32,125 nucleotides of DNA from Acidobacteriota bacterium (GCA_019247495.1 JAFAOU010000100.1:1-32125), one strand, 5' to 3'; counted from the first letter of the stretch, positions 1-10,047 are shown. The notes: a model not told the origin generated them from the letters alone. Program-made: numbers and translations.

Positions 1-74
1 GCGCCACGCGTTGAACGCGAAACGCACTAGCCCGCAGCTCGAGCTAAATGGCATTAACTTAAGCGTTTGCGGTC

Positions 75-214
75 GGACGCTGGTGTCTCGCCGGCTCCCA
101 TTCGGCGGCGAATGGGAGGCTTGCGCAAGTGTCGTGTTACCGGCGAGACTTGAGGGTTTGCCGGTTCGGCAGCGAGGACGCAGCCGAGCCAGCCCGGCGA
201 GACGCCAGCGTTCC
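75..214 (+). repeat. Family B MITE-like palindromic element, copy 1
   Basis: An imperfect palindrome of about 140 bp. Its left end (75-95) reads ggacgctggtgtctcgccgg and its right end (193-214) is nearly the reverse complement. A second copy lies in opposite orientation at 29460-29610 and shares the termini and interior blocks such as aatgggaggctt, cgtcgtgttacc and ttgagggttt. It has no coding capacity. It sits in the leader upstream of the MglA-like gene; the rest of 1-342 shows only an AT-rich patch at 46-66 and no gene. Confidence 0.75.
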
Positions 215-342
215 ATTCGCGACGTCGGGCTTCAAAGCCTGGGGCTACCCCTTTTACGACGAGGAGATCGCGTCGGTTCGCTACAACCCGTCGTACGTTC
301 CCGTCGCGCCGGCTGTGCGATACTTTCCGGCCCGAGAAACCG

Positions 343-1383
343 ATGGTCCTTTTCAATCACGCGACGCGAGAGATGACCGCCAAGATCGTCTACTACGGTC
401 CTGGTCTTTGCGGAAAAACGACCAACCTCATGGTCATCTTCGACAAGCTCGACCCGAAGCAGAAAGGAAAGATGCTGTCGCTCGCCACCAAGACCGACCG
501 CACGCTTTTCTTCGATCTGCTGCCGGTCGACATCGGACGCGTCGGTGCGTTCAACCTCAAGATCCAGCTCTACACCGTGCCCGGTCAGGTCTTCTACAAC
601 GAGACGCGTAAGCTCGTCTTGAAAGGCGCCGACGCCGTTGTGTTCGTGGCGGACTCGCAGCCGTCAATGGTCGAATCGACGCGCGAGAGTTTCGCCAACC
701 TGCTCGAGAATCTCGAGCAGAACAACATCGATCCGAACGACACGCCGATCATCGTCCAGTTCAACAAGCGCGACATCCCGGGCGTCCTGCCGGTGGAGCA
801 GTTGCAGGAGGCACTCGGGCTGGAAGGCTATCCGTACACCGAGGCCGCTGCGATCAAGGGTGAAGGCGTGATGGAGACGTTCAATCTCGTCTCGAAGATC
901 ACCGCCAAGCATTTGTACGCACGGCTGCAGGGAAAGCCGATTCCGGTCGAGAAAACGAAGCCTGCCACCAAAGCAGAGCCGGAGGCCGAACCGGAACCGG
1001 AGCAGGAGGCACCGAATCCGTTCGCGGACTCCGTCCCTTTCCCGGAGTCGCAGATCGACAGCAGCTACGAGCGGATGGAAGAGGTCTCGCTCGAACAGTT
1101 GCTGTCCGAGGGTCGGGAACGCCCCGCCACGATGTCGGGAAATGTGCCGGTGCCTGTGGACTTCGAAGACGTCGAAGAGTTGGATGCCGAAGCGATGGTC
1201 GCGGTTGACGACGCCCCCGTCGCAGCGGTGGCCGACGATGCCATCGCTGTCCTCGAACAGAAGGTCGCATCGCTCCAGTCGGAGATCGATTCCGTTCGCG
1301 AGGAGCACCGCGTCGAGATCGAAGAAATCCTTCGCGACCTCGGCGAGATCACCACGCGCCTGCGACGGCGCCTCGATTCCTGA
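343..1383 (+). CDS. MglA-like small Ras-family GTPase with acidic, coiled-coil C-terminal extension
   Basis: This is a 346-residue protein whose first ~195 residues are an MglA-type GTPase, the polarity and gliding switch family of Myxococcus that also occurs in many non-gliding bacteria. The P-loop GPGLCGKTT is at 19-27. The G3 motif is TVPGQ at 78-82, with Thr78 in place of the usual Ras Asp, which is a known MglA hallmark. NKRD at 141-144 is the guanine-specificity motif and falls at the same numbering as in Myxococcus MglA. Plain MglA is about 195 residues. Here an acidic Glu/Pro-rich linker (about 205-225), a low-complexity stretch and a terminal probable coiled coil (about 302-346) follow. 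No MglB (roadblock) partner is visible on either side. No strong Shine-Dalgarno precedes the ATG; the start was chosen because the GTPase fold begins immediately. Family assignment is secure; cellular role is inferred. Confidence 0.93.
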   Translation: MVLFNHATREMTAKIVYYGPGLCGKTTNLMVIFDKLDPKQKGKMLSLATKTDRTLFFDLLPVDIGRVGAFNLKIQLYTVPGQVFYNETRKLVLKGADAVVFVADSQPSMVESTRESFANLLENLEQNNIDPNDTPIIVQFNKRDIPGVLPVEQLQEALGLEGYPYTEAAAIKGEGVMETFNLVSKITAKHLYARLQGKPIPVEKTKPATKAEPEAEPEPEQEAPNPFADSVPFPESQIDSSYERMEEVSLEQLLSEGRERPATMSGNVPVPVDFEDVEELDAEAMVAVDDAPVAAVADDAIAVLEQKVASLQSEIDSVREEHRVEIEEILRDLGEITTRLRRRLDS

Positions 1384-1384
1384 C

Positions 1385-1413
1385 TTGCCAGCAAACACCT
1401 CTCCCTTTACAAT
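1385..1413 (+). promoter_or_regulatory. Sigma70-type promoter of the lipoprotein gene
   Basis: TTGCCA (1385-1390) and TACAAT (1408-1413) are separated by exactly 17 bp. They lie just after the GTPase stop codon and 28 nt before the next start, so the lipoprotein can be transcribed independently. Confidence 0.7.
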
Positions 1414-1441
1414 CGCCGAACATCTTATTTGGAGGAACAAA

Positions 1442-2230
1442 ATGCGCCGGACTCTCTCCGCGGTACTCATGCTGTCAATGGCCCTCGCGGGCTGCAAAGC
1501 GAAGGAAGCACTCGACAAAGCCAAGATCTCTCAGGACCTCGACAAGCACGGCACGATGGACCTGATGAAGGACGTTTCCAAGGACAAATACGACGCGCCG
1601 GCCGACGGAAAACTGACCGACGGGCAGATGCAGATGTACCTCAAGGTGCGCGAGCACGAGAAGGCCATCGCGCAGGTTGCGAAGAAGGAAGCCGAGGCGC
1701 ACGCCGACGCCGCGAAGAAAGCGGGCGACAAATCGATCGCCGGCATGATCGAAGGCTTCAAGACCATGGGCTCGGCCGCCGACATGCTCACCGCCGATAT
1801 CCGCGCCGCGAAAGAGCTCGGCTACAACACTCAGGAGTATCTCTGGGTGAAGAGCCAGGTCATGGCCGCGAGCAGCGCCGCGATGATGTCGAAGCTCTCC
1901 GAGGCCACGAACGCCTCGGTCGACGGCGCCTATGCGCAGATGAAGAAGTCGTACGACGAGGCCAAGGACGATCAGTCGAAGAAGATGTACAAGGAGATGC
2001 TCGACAACTACGAGAAACAGCGCGCCGAGATGAAAAAGGATTCGGCCGCCAACGTCTCCCCCGCCGTTGCCTACAACCAGCAGCTCATCGCCAAATACGA
2101 TGGTGCGCTGAACGCGATCGCCACCGAAATGTCGAAGTGGGAAGAGAAGCCGGGCGATGCGAAGAAGTCGATGGACGAGTTCCAGCAGGGCGTCGACAAA
2201 GCGGTGGCCGACGCGAAGAAGAGCCAGTAA
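1442..2230 (+). CDS. Predicted lipoprotein, Lys/Ala-rich helical, unknown function
   Basis: A 262-residue protein with a type II signal peptide ending in LAGC, so Cys18 should be lipidated and the protein anchored to a membrane. The mature part is rich in Lys, Ala, Asp, Glu and Met, with few aromatic residues and no other Cys. It looks almost wholly alpha-helical, probably a helical bundle or coiled coil. The start is set by a strong Shine-Dalgarno GGAGGA at 1431-1436, 5 nt before the ATG. It has its own promoter and a terminator directly after it, so it appears monocistronic. I do not recognise a named family; structural or envelope-associated roles are possible but not shown by the sequence. 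Confidence 0.85.
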   Translation: MRRTLSAVLMLSMALAGCKAKEALDKAKISQDLDKHGTMDLMKDVSKDKYDAPADGKLTDGQMQMYLKVREHEKAIAQVAKKEAEAHADAAKKAGDKSIAGMIEGFKTMGSAADMLTADIRAAKELGYNTQEYLWVKSQVMAASSAAMMSKLSEATNASVDGAYAQMKKSYDEAKDDQSKKMYKEMLDNYEKQRAEMKKDSAANVSPAVAYNQQLIAKYDGALNAIATEMSKWEEKPGDAKKSMDEFQQGVDKAVADAKKSQ

Positions 2231-2250
2231 GCGTTACGCGATTGATTTGA

Positions 2251-2276
2251 AGGGCCGCTTTCCGCGGCCCTTTTTT
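2251..2276 (+). terminator. Rho-independent terminator after the lipoprotein gene
   Basis: A GC-only stem, gggccgc (2252-2258) pairing with gcggccc (2264-2270), encloses a 5-nt loop and is followed at once by six T residues (2271-2276). This is a textbook intrinsic terminator 21 nt after the stop codon. Confidence 0.9.
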
Positions 2277-2342
2277 GTCATCCTGAGCCGCCGGAGGCGC
2301 GGAGCCGAAGGCGGAGACGCCGCAGGACGGCGAAGGATGACA
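2277..2342 (+). repeat. Family A dispersed repeat, short solo arm
   Basis: This 66-nt sequence begins gtcatcctgagccgccgg and ends aaggatgac. It corresponds to the left arm of the ~185-bp family A elements at 12724, 26476 and 28472, closed directly by the terminal GGATGAC. It abuts the T-tract of the preceding terminator with no gap. Confidence 0.75.
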
Positions 2343-2365
2343 CGCTCCACCCGCTGTCGGTGTCA

Positions 2366-2371
2366 TACGAT
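2366..2371 (+). promoter_or_regulatory. Candidate -10 element for leaderless thrC transcript
   Basis: TACGAT ends 8 nt before the thrC ATG, and no Shine-Dalgarno is present. If used, transcription would begin at or within 2 nt of the start codon. No clear -35 element is seen. Confidence 0.4.
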
Positions 2372-2379
2372 TCGTCGCA

Positions 2380-3513
<1,134 letters not shown>

Positions 3514-3609
3514 GGACGTGAGCAGGGTCACCCGTAAGAACCCGGCCGCACGTTACCTTCGCGTCAACGCCCATTGCTCAGCGGCGTCTAACCACCACCG
3601 AGGACTGAC

Positions 3610-6600
3610 ATGAGAGTTCGAATTGCACTACTGCTGTGCGCCTTCGCGGCGTTCGGCGGACACGTGTTCGCGCAGTGTTCGACAGGCACGGCGCCTGTGC
3701 CCCAATCGCCGATCGGAACGAATGTAAACGAGAGCACGCCGATCACGTTCAGCTGGACGCCATCGACAACGAGCGGCGTGACGGGATACGACGTCTACGC
3801 CACCATCGGCACCGCGAGCTCCAATCTCATCTGCTCGGTGACCGGCGCAAACGCAAACTCGTGCACCGGACCGGCGAACGGTCTCTCCTCGGGCCTCTAC
3901 ACTTGGGCCGTCAAGGCCAATTTCGCGAACTGCTCGCTGGCGTCGGCCACCAAACAGTTCACCGTCAACTGCCCGACTGCCGCGCCAAGCGTCCAGTCGC
4001 CTTCCGATGGTTCGCAGAACGTCTTCCCCAGCCCGACGCTGACCTGGAGCGCCGTGAGCGGCGCCAATCAATACGACGTCTACTTCGGCGTGGCAGGCTC
4101 GGGAGCCTGCACCGGCACAAGGCAATTCACGACTTCGAATACCAGCTTCAATCCGGCCACGCTGGCCGCCAACACGAGCTATGAATGGCGTGTCGTCGCG
4201 AAGAAAACGACGGCAAGCACCTGCCCGGTCACCACGAGCGGCTGCGCAACGTTCAAGACTGCAGCCGCGGCCTGCAATCCGCCCGGCTCGTTCAACCTAT
4301 TCGCGCCGTCCGACAAAAGCACGACCAGTTCGACGCCGACGCTGACCTGGTCCGCCTCCTCGGGCGCCGACAAATATCTTCTCCACATCAGCACGCAGAA
4401 TCCGCCGTCACCGACTGCAAGCGACCCGGTCGTCAACAGCAGCACGACGAGCTTTACCTTCGCGCAGGCTCTACCGGCCGGAACCTACTACTGGTCCGTC
4501 GACGCTTACCCGGCGAACTGCACGACGGCGAAGACGTCCAGCAGCGTCTTCAGCTTCACTGTCGCCGCCGCGGTCTCCTGTCCCACGGCAGCAGCAACGT
4601 TGAGCAAGCCGGCGAACAACACGACCGTCGACACGCCGGTGAGTTTTGACTGGTCCGATGTCTCCGGCGCGACGTTCTACAAAGTGTTCACTTCCATCAA
4701 TGGTGCGGCGGCGACTGTCCTGGCGGTCACCCGCGACTCGCATTACGAGGGCAGCCTTCCCGCCGGCGCCTCCGTCGACTGGTGGATCGAAAGCGGTGCC
4801 GATAACTGCAACCCGGTCGCCTCGGCACACTCGCACTTCAACGTCGTCAACGCGGGCGTCTGCCCGGCCAACCCGGAGTCCACGACGCAACTCGCTCCGG
4901 CCAACGGCTCGACCGGCCTGACCTCCCCCGTTCGGTTCGAATGGACGTCTGTGCCGGGTGCGACGAACTATGTGGTGTGGGGACTGACCTCGAGCTCGAC
5001 CAGCAGTAACGACCGATTCGTCCTCGGCAAGTTCGGCGGAACGCACATCACCGTCCCCGTGCCGCAGGGCGGCCTGGCCTGGTATGTCGAAGCGCAGTTC
5101 GGAGACTGTCCCACATCGACGTATTCGAAAGTCTTCACACTCTCCGTGGCCACGGCGTCTGCCTGCAGCAGCAACCCGGCCACACTGCTCTCGCCGGTCA
5201 ACGGCGCGACAGGTCTGACCTCGCCAGTCACCTTCCAATGGACCGCCGTAAGCGGCGCGACCGGCTACAAGCTCTACCTCGCACAAGGCGACGACTCCGG
5301 CGATCTCGCCGGCAGCACGACGTCGACCACGCTGACGACCCTCGTGCCGGGCGGCAATGTGACCTGGTGGATCGTGACCACGTTTGCCGGGTGCCCTGAT
5401 GTCGTTTCCGCGAAGTCGACGTTCATCAGCGGTACACAGGCCACGTGCGGCGCGACGGCGACGCTCAACGCTCCTGCCGACGGCGCGACCGTCACTTCGC
5501 CGGTCAACCTGTCGTGGAACGCGGTGACCGGCGCGACCGGCTACCGGCTCTGGATCTCGGTCAACGGCAGCTCTCCCATTCTCGCGGCGCGCTCATTGAC
5601 CGCTTCCGCAACGTCCCAGCAACTACAGCTGCCGAGCGGCGCCGCCGAGTGGTACGTCGAAACGTTGTTCTCCAACGGCTGCGATTCGACCTTCTCCGCG
5701 CATCGGCGCTTCACCGTGACGACCGCGGCAAACTGCGACACGCACAAAGCGGCCACGCTTACATCTCCGGTCAGCGGCGCGCAGGCAGCGAACCCGATCA
5801 CGTTCAACTGGGCCGCCACCGATTCGTCCGCGCTTCAGTACCGAGTGTGGGTCTCGCTCAACGGAGAACCGTTCACGGACATCGGCTTCACCAAAGATAC
5901 GAAACTGCAGCACGACTTCGGGACCGCAACAGGCAGCGGGCTGTGGTTCGTGGAGACGCTCTTCGAGAACTGCCCCGCCGTCGCTTCCGCAAGAGCGGCG
6001 TTTGTGATTCCTTCGGCCGGATGCGCAACGGCCGGTCCGCAGATCGTCTCCCCTCTCGACGGAACGTCGGTCAACGCGCCGGTCGCGTTTGTCTGGAGCG
6101 CGGTCGCCAACGCAACGGAGTATCGCGTTCACTGGACGCTCAACGGCAATGACATGGACGTGCTGAAAACGACCGCCACGTCCATCACGCATCTGGTTCC
6201 GCCTGGCAACGTCGAATGGCGTGTCGACGCAATCTTCGATGGCTGTCCGACCACGCGCTCCACGAAGTCGCACTTCACGGTTCTGCCCGCGCAAACCTGC
6301 GTCACGGAAGCGCCGGTGCTGTCGGCGCCTGCGGACGGAGCGGCGAACCTCGATTCGCCGGTCCATTTCGATTGGAATCCGGTCAGCAATGCTGTCGGCT
6401 ATCTCCTTGTGATCCGCAGCAAGGACAGCTCGCCGACCGCGCTCGCGGAAACGACCACGCGCACAGGCGTGACCAAACCGGTGTCCGAGGGGCAGAACGA
6501 GTGGTGGGTGGTGGCGTTCTTCAATGGATGTCCGCCGGCGGAGTCGAAGCATCAATTCTTCACCGTCACCGAAACGAACTGCGACGACATCCGCCCCATC

Positions 6601-8949
6601 CTCTTCTCGCCCGCCGAGGGCGCATCGGGGCTCGCATCACCGGTGCACTTCGAATGGTCACACGTCAAGAACGCCACCGAGTACAAAGTGTGGGCGGCCG
6701 TCGATGATGAAGACGAAAGCGTCATCGGCACCACGACAGTCAACAAGTTGACGGTCAGCGTTCCCGGCGGAACGATCCATTGGCACGTCCAGGCATTTTT
6801 TCAGTCGTGTCCCGCGCTCGACTCCGCGACGAGCACGTTCACCGTTCGGAACGCTCCTCCGCCATGCGCGACACCCTCGCGTCCCGTCGCCACGGCCCCG
6901 GCGCAGGTCGCGTCAGGAAGCGTCTACAACGTCCGCTGGAATGCCGTTCCGAATGCGACCAGCTATGAGCTGCAGGAATCGGCGCTCACTGATTTCTCGT
7001 CGGCGACCACCCAGGTGGTGAGCGATCTCTCCGCCGCCTTCACGCACACCGCCGCAACCGCCGCCCAAAAATGGCTCTACCGCGTCCGCGCCATCAGCAG
7101 CTGCAACGACGAGCGCGGCCCGTACTCGCGCGTCGTCATCGTCACCGTCATCCCCGAGACGCCTCAGAAGCAGACCAGCGTCGAAGCGGGATCTCTGAGC
7201 GCTGTGCGCCAGAACATCTTCATCCCCGGCCGCACGCCCGCGGTTCCCTTCACTGCGCGCACGGACAAACCGTGGGCAGCGGTGACGCCGGCATCGGGCA
7301 CGCTCGGTCCGGCTGGCGTCACGCTGACGATTGTTTCCGATCCGACGGCGCTCAAACTCGGCACGAACACCGCCACGCTCATCCTGTCGATCGGAGCCTC
7401 CGGCAAAGTCGGCGCCGAAGACACGACGCCGGTCACGGTCCCCGTTTCCGTCACCACCGTTACTCCGGTTGCGCCGCAAGGGAAGAACACTCCGCTGCCG
7501 AATTCGTTGATCATCCCCGCGGTCGGTCATGCAACAGGCATCGGCGACTCGCTCTTCGAATCCGACGTGCGCATCGCCAACACATCCGCGCAGGCGATGA
7601 AGTACCAGCTCTTCTTCACGCTCACGCACACGGACGCCACGCAGTCGGGCTCGTCGACGACGATCCAGGTCGATCCCGGCGCGACGATGGCGCTCGACGA
7701 CATCCTGACCAGCTTCTTCGGCACCGGTTCCGATGGCTCGTCTGCGCTGGGAGTCCTCGAGATCCGTCCGTTGACGTCGACGCAGAGCAACTTCTCGGGG
7801 CCGGTCAGCGTTCAGACGGTCGCCTCCAGCCGCACCTACAACACCACGCCCACCGGAACGTTCGGCCAGTACATCCCGGCCATCCCGTTCGCGGCATTTA
7901 TCGGCCAGGCGCCGGATGGAGCGGCGAAGGCTCTTCTGTCGCTGCAGCAGATCGCGCAGTCGACGGCGTACCGCACGAACTTCGGCATCGTCGAAGGCGC
8001 GGGCGAACCTGCCAGCGTCCTCGTACACATCTTCAACAATGCCGGCGTCGAAGTCGCGCCGGCGATCCCGATTTCGCTGATGCCGGGCGAACACCAGCAG
8101 CGCAACCTGCTCGCGGAGAACGGCATCACCCTGACCGACGGACGTTTCGAAGTCGAAGTCGTTTCCGCCACCGGCCGCGTCACCGCCTACGCCTCGGTCG
8201 TCGACAATCTCACCAACGATCCGCTGATGGTTTTCCCGGTGCTGAAAGGCGCCGAGTCAGCCACGCGCTACGTCATCCCCGGAGTCGCGGACATTAATAA
8301 TGGCTTCGCCAGTTGGCGCAGCGACATCCGCTTCTTCAACCCGGCCACGACTTCGGTCACGGCAACGCTCACGTACTTCCCGCAGCCAGGCAGCCCCGCC
8401 GCCAGCGGCACGAAACAGATCACGATCCCGGCCGGCCAGGTGTTCCCGGTCGACAGCGCGCTCCAGCAACTCTTCGCGCTGACGAACACCGGCGGCTCGC
8501 TGCTGGTGACGACGCCGTCCAGCTCGAAACTCACCGTCACCGCACGCACTTACAACCAGACCTCCAGCGGAACGTACGGCCAGTTCATCCCCGCCGTGAC
8601 GCCGGCCGGATCCGTCGGCCTCTCCGACAACCGCGTCCTGCAACTTCTCCAGCTCGAATCGTCCGACAAGATGCGCACGAACCTCGGCTTCGTCGAAACC
8701 AATGGCAGCCCGGTCACGATCGAAATCACCGCCATCCCGCCGGATTCGAAAGTCGCCGCGAAAACGCAGTTCACCCTCGCCGCCAACCAGTTCCTCCAAC
8801 TCAACGACGCCCTAAAGAGCTTCGGCCTCGGCACGGTCTATAACGCCCGTGTAACGGTGAAGGTGCTCAGCGGAACCGGCCGCGTGACCTCGTACGCATC
8901 GGTCATCGACGCCGCAACACAGGACCCGACATACGTGCCCGCGCAGTAG
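3610..8949 (+). CDS. Giant secreted protein: twelve Cys-bracketed FnIII/Ig-like repeats, BACON-like domain, duplicated C-terminal module
   Basis: This 1779-residue protein has a Sec signal peptide with probable cleavage after Ala21 (VFA/Q). Residues 23 to about 1184 form twelve repeats of roughly 90 residues. Each opens with a Cys, carries an SPV.F.W..V.GAT.Y core and a W.V.A.F strand, and has a further Cys (often CP) before the last strand, suggesting one disulfide per repeat. Residues ~1187-1270 resemble a BACON/Ig-like domain (PWAAVTPASGTLGPAGVTLTI). Two homologous modules follow (about 1298-1543 and 1554-1779), sharing RTYN.T..GT.GQ.IPA, R.N.G.VE and GRV..YASV. No catalytic motif, cell-wall anchor or type IX sorting domain was recognised. 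It is likely an extracellular or surface adhesive or scaffold protein. GAGG at 3600-3603 serves as the Shine-Dalgarno. Flanking genes give no functional hint. Confidence 0.9.
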   Translation: MRVRIALLLCAFAAFGGHVFAQCSTGTAPVPQSPIGTNVNESTPITFSWTPSTTSGVTGYDVYATIGTASSNLICSVTGANANSCTGPANGLSSGLYTWAVKANFANCSLASATKQFTVNCPTAAPSVQSPSDGSQNVFPSPTLTWSAVSGANQYDVYFGVAGSGACTGTRQFTTSNTSFNPATLAANTSYEWRVVAKKTTASTCPVTTSGCATFKTAAAACNPPGSFNLFAPSDKSTTSSTPTLTWSASSGADKYLLHISTQNPPSPTASDPVVNSSTTSFTFAQALPAGTYYWSVDAYPANCTTAKTSSSVFSFTVAAAVSCPTAAATLSKPANNTTVDTPVSFDWSDVSGATFYKVFTSINGAAATVLAVTRDSHYEGSLPAGASVDWWIESGADNCNPVASAHSHFNVVNAGVCPANPESTTQLAPANGSTGLTSPVRFEWTSVPGATNYVVWGLTSSSTSSNDRFVLGKFGGTHITVPVPQGGLAWYVEAQFGDCPTSTYSKVFTLSVATASACSSNPATLLSPVNGATGLTSPVTFQWTAVSGATGYKLYLAQGDDSGDLAGSTTSTTLTTLVPGGNVTWWIVTTFAGCPDVVSAKSTFISGTQATCGATATLNAPADGATVTSPVNLSWNAVTGATGYRLWISVNGSSPILAARSLTASATSQQLQLPSGAAEWYVETLFSNGCDSTFSAHRRFTVTTAANCDTHKAATLTSPVSGAQAANPITFNWAATDSSALQYRVWVSLNGEPFTDIGFTKDTKLQHDFGTATGSGLWFVETLFENCPAVASARAAFVIPSAGCATAGPQIVSPLDGTSVNAPVAFVWSAVANATEYRVHWTLNGNDMDVLKTTATSITHLVPPGNVEWRVDAIFDGCPTTRSTKSHFTVLPAQTCVTEAPVLSAPADGAANLDSPVHFDWNPVSNAVGYLLVIRSKDSSPTALAETTTRTGVTKPVSEGQNEWWVVAFFNGCPPAESKHQFFTVTETNCDDIRPILFSPAEGASGLASPVHFEWSHVKNATEYKVWAAVDDEDESVIGTTTVNKLTVSVPGGTIHWHVQAFFQSCPALDSATSTFTVRNAPPPCATPSRPVATAPAQVASGSVYNVRWNAVPNATSYELQESALTDFSSATTQVVSDLSAAFTHTAATAAQKWLYRVRAISSCNDERGPYSRVVIVTVIPETPQKQTSVEAGSLSAVRQNIFIPGRTPAVPFTARTDKPWAAVTPASGTLGPAGVTLTIVSDPTALKLGTNTATLILSIGASGKVGAEDTTPVTVPVSVTTVTPVAPQGKNTPLPNSLIIPAVGHATGIGDSLFESDVRIANTSAQAMKYQLFFTLTHTDATQSGSSTTIQVDPGATMALDDILTSFFGTGSDGSSALGVLEIRPLTSTQSNFSGPVSVQTVASSRTYNTTPTGTFGQYIPAIPFAAFIGQAPDGAAKALLSLQQIAQSTAYRTNFGIVEGAGEPASVLVHIFNNAGVEVAPAIPISLMPGEHQQRNLLAENGITLTDGRFEVEVVSATGRVTAYASVVDNLTNDPLMVFPVLKGAESATRYVIPGVADINNGFASWRSDIRFFNPATTSVTATLTYFPQPGSPAASGTKQITIPAGQVFPVDSALQQLFALTNTGGSLLVTTPSSSKLTVTARTYNQTSSGTYGQFIPAVTPAGSVGLSDNRVLQLLQLESSDKMRTNLGFVETNGSPVTIEITAIPPDSKVAAKTQFTLAANQFLQLNDALKSFGLGTVYNARVTVKVLSGTGRVTSYASVIDAATQDPTYVPAQ

Positions 8950-8965
8950 GAAAAACTCGCGACCC

Positions 8966-9204
8966 CGACGCCGGATGGCGTCACGTACGGTAGCCGGTGG
9001 TCGCGCGCGAAGCGCGAGACCACCGGACACGCGGATTGCGAATGGAACCCGACTCCGGCCAGGGGTCGCGTATCAAATACCAGACGGCGCGAATTCCCTC
9101 CGCGACCGCTGCCGCGGTCGGAAAATTGGGCGTGTCCGTGGTTCCGGTGGTCTCGCGCTTCGCGCGCGACCACCGGCTACCGTACGGGACGCCATCCGGC
9201 GTCG
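8966..9204. repeat. Family C 239-bp inverted-repeat element (MITE-like)
   Basis: The arms at 8966-9026 and 9144-9204 are 61 nt each and reverse complementary with a single mismatch (a at 8983). Each arm itself contains a smaller hairpin, ccggtggtc pairing with gaccaccgg around a CG-rich centre. The ~117-bp interior has no convincing gene. It lies between the end of the giant secreted-protein gene and the convergent minus-strand propeller gene, where it could fold into a very stable RNA hairpin on either transcript. Confidence 0.85.
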
Positions 9205-9216
9205 ATTCTCGGCACC

Positions 9217-10047
9217 CTAACGTCCGCGACCGGACGCACGCGTTCCAATTTTTCTCACCCGCTGCTGATTCGTCACCGAATACTCCAGAATCCACAGGTC
9301 ACCATTCGGCGCGATTGCGCCGCCCGAGGGTGACCAGGGAAACGTCGACCGCGCCACGACGTCGACGCGGCCTGCTGGCGTGACGCGTTTAACCTCGCGC
9401 TCGGCGGAGGCGGCGACGTAGACGTTTCCGGCGCGATCGGTCCAGAGGCCTTGCACGCGATGGCGGTCGTCGCCGATGAGGGCGCGGGAGGCCAGGTTGC
9501 GGGCGATCGTGGTCACCTTGCCGTCCGGGGTGATGCGCACGAGATCGAGGAGGTCGATCAGGTAGACCGTGCCGTTCGGCGTGACCGTCATCCAGCGGAT
9601 GTCTTTAAATGGGGCGCGGGCCATCGTCACGACGCGTCCGTCCGGCGACTTGCGGCGGATCTCGTTACGGTCGTGGATGGCGAAGTACTGATTGCCGGCG
9701 GCATCGCGCACGAAACTGAAATCTTTGTTGAAGCCGGGCCGAGGAGGGTGAACGAACGAGACGCGGCCGTCGGGCGTGCGCTTCCACACCGCGTTGCCCC
9801 ATGTGTTCAGCGACTCGCCGTTGTACCAGACGTTTTCGCCGTAGAGCGTGTCGCCGGCATCGATCCAGAGCTCGTGTGAGTGCACGTGCGGCACAGCCAC
9901 CGTTCGCGTTCCGTCCGGCGCGATGCGCAGGATCTGCGTCAGATCGCTGTAGTACACGTTGCCCTTCGAATCGATGACAACGCTCACGCTCGGGTGCGCG
10001 AACGCCGACGCGGCGGTGAAGAGCAGGACGGCGGCGAGTGTTCGCAT
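9217..10047 (-). CDS. Secreted NHL/SMP-30-type beta-propeller protein
   Basis: A 276-residue protein starting MRTLAAVLLFTAASAFA, a Sec signal peptide cleaved near residue 17. The mature chain is a run of short repeats of the form D..GNVY..D.....R..PDG....A, as in NHL and SMP-30/gluconolactonase-like six-bladed propellers; at least five blades can be traced. Such propellers bind ligands or act as lactonases, but I cannot identify the metal ligands of a true SMP-30 enzyme, so function is open. I chose the internal ATG at 10047 rather than an upstream one because the signal peptide begins there. The gene is divergent from lpd, and its 3' end is next to the family C element. Confidence 0.82.
   Translation of the reverse strand: MRTLAAVLLFTAASAFAHPSVSVVIDSKGNVYYSDLTQILRIAPDGTRTVAVPHVHSHELWIDAGDTLYGENVWYNGESLNTWGNAVWKRTPDGRVSFVHPPRPGFNKDFSFVRDAAGNQYFAIHDRNEIRRKSPDGRVVTMARAPFKDIRWMTVTPNGTVYLIDLLDLVRITPDGKVTTIARNLASRALIGDDRHRVQGLWTDRAGNVYVAASAEREVKRVTPAGRVDVVARSTFPWSPSGGAIAPNGDLWILEYSVTNQQRVRKIGTRASGRGR

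Noticed and set aside
11..611. Frames at the window start upstream of and overlapping the MglA-like gene
   Set aside because: They run through the family B repeat or the GTPase gene in the wrong frame and have Arg-rich, low-quality translations.
6913..8094. 393-codon minus-strand frame inside the giant secreted-protein gene
   Set aside because: Arg-rich shadow of the sense frame, with no start signals or motifs.
8975..9220. 81-codon frame, and a similar one on the other strand, in the 239-bp element
   Set aside because: Both strands give almost the same peptide because of the inverted repeat; no Shine-Dalgarno and no real protein character.
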